A stretch of 6,566 nt of DNA from JAULUH01 sp032111745 (GTDB lineage Bacteria > Chloroflexota > Anaerolineae > JAAEKA01). The translations under genes were made by a program, and so were the position numbers. The notes under the pieces were generated by a model. That model saw nothing but the letters and a program-made list of their open reading frames with translations. It was not told the origin of the DNA and did no database searches. The first letter of the stretch is position 1; each line of letters opens with the position of its first letter. Shown one piece after another: positions 6,118 to 6,566 of the stretch. The stretch spans positions 1 through 6,566 of the forward strand of contig JAULUH010000214.1 of assembly GCA_032111745.1 (NCBI GenBank), given 5' to 3'.

Positions 6118-6402
6118 ATGCCGATCTTCCTGATCGAACGCAACTTCGCCGAGCAGCTGGAGGTCACCCGGGATAGCGCATCGGAAGTCAACCTGATCAA
6201 CGAGGAAGTGGGCGTCAACTGGCTCATCTCCTTCCTCAGCGCCGACAAGAAGAAGACCTATTGCCTGTACGAGGCGCCCAGTGTCGAGGCCATCCGCGAG
6301 GCGGCAGTGCGCGCCGGCCTGCCTGCCGACGTGGTCATCGAGGTGGGCGCAATTCATCGCTCTGGCGAAGTGAGCGACGTAGATCCCTCGATGTTTGGCT
6401 AG
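6118..6402 (+). CDS. DUF4242 (SCO4226-like nickel-binding) family protein
   Basis: This 94-residue protein matches the DUF4242 pattern: an N-terminal strand PIFLIERNF (2-10), then NWLISFLSADKKKTYCLYEAP (34-54) and SVEAIREAAVRAGLPADVVIEV (55-76), a ferredoxin-like alpha-beta arrangement. The family includes the Streptomyces nickel-binding protein SCO4226, but metal binding is not guaranteed for members in general and no clear metal ligand cluster is obvious here; the only histidine is H80, with one cysteine, C49. It has no signal peptide and should be cytoplasmic. Two adjacent ATGs (6115 and 6118) are possible. The second is chosen because AAGGA (6106-6110) then sits 7 nt away; an earlier in-frame start at 6076 lacks family similarity. 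It begins 46 nt after the regulator stop with no promoter seen between, so it is probably co-transcribed and may be linked to the regulator's signal. Confidence 0.85.
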   Translation: MPIFLIERNFAEQLEVTRDSASEVNLINEEVGVNWLISFLSADKKKTYCLYEAPSVEAIREAAVRAGLPADVVIEVGAIHRSGEVSDVDPSMFG

Positions 6403-6535
6403 GTATTCAAACAGCAATTCTCAATAAGGTGCATCTGGTTCTGCTTGGCTGCGTCGCACCTGCCCTGGCGAGCGGCACCAGGCTTGCGAGACCCCCATAC
6501 CGCAGTTACAGCGTAGGGGCATGAACGGTGGTGCA

Positions 6536-6566
6536 GTGAGGCCGGGCTGCCGCAGCCCGGCCTCAC
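6536..6566. terminator. Perfect 15-bp hairpin at window end, probable terminator of the regulator operon
   Basis: Positions 6536-6550 are the exact reverse complement of 6552-6566, with one unpaired C at 6551. It lies 133 nt after the DUF4242 stop. The stretch 6403-6535 shows no gene or clear promoter, only a weak bulged stem between the CCCC and GGGG runs around 6493-6519. Because the window stops at the last arm base, neither a T-tract nor a longer arm can be excluded. Confidence 0.6.

Noticed and set aside
6261..6524. Plus-strand open frame overlapping and extending past the DUF4242 gene
   Set aside because: An out-of-frame shadow of the DUF4242 gene with an arginine/glycine-rich product and no ribosome site.
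1..6566. Mobile element or CRISPR explanation for the palindromes
   Set aside because: The three palindromes differ in sequence, no transposase or target duplication is seen, and there is no regular repeat-spacer array.

Overview
The window is GC-rich bacterial chromosomal DNA with compact coding, and most likely comes from a Chloroflexota (Anaerolineae/Caldilineae-like) genome. That assignment is inferred from the gene mix, because no marker gene is present. The mix is a very large BTAD-AAA-TPR regulator with a GDPYLPFREIL-type ATPase region, a short protein carrying DPRSGQRRGF, a secreted ScyD/ScyE-type propeller, a DUF4242 protein and a DinB-like protein. No tRNA, rRNA, CRISPR array, transposase or phage gene was seen.

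Layout. Positions 1-67 are a perfect 33-bp inverted repeat around one unpaired base. A sigma70-like promoter (139-166) then drives a DinB-superfamily protein (226-798, +). A perfect loopless 42-nt palindrome (820-861) separates it from the convergent ScyD/ScyE-type secreted beta-propeller gene (931-1929, -). Upstream of that gene, on the same strand, is a gene for a 70-residue protein (1986-2198, -). A divergent control region (about 2199-2324) holds two overlapping, oppositely oriented promoters and an 11-bp element repeated exactly in tandem. On the other side is a 1248-residue SARP/BTAD regulator with an AAA ATPase and TPR repeats (2325-6071, +), followed after 46 nt by a DUF4242 gene (6118-6402, +). 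The window ends on a third perfect palindrome (6536-6566).

How the parts may work together (inference). The regulator's N-terminal winged helix plus BTAD is the architecture of SARP activators, which bind direct repeats with an 11-bp period just upstream of a -10 box. That pattern lies between the regulator and the divergent small gene. The simplest model is that the regulator acts on the minus-strand pair (small protein and exported propeller) and possibly on its own operon with DUF4242. The ATPase and TPR regions would sense an unknown signal. The DinB gene is separated by a terminator-like palindrome and is probably independent.

The two items most worth following up are this candidate self-contained regulatory module and the recurrent, sequence-unrelated, near-loopless perfect palindromes at gene ends, which also coincide with both ends of the window.
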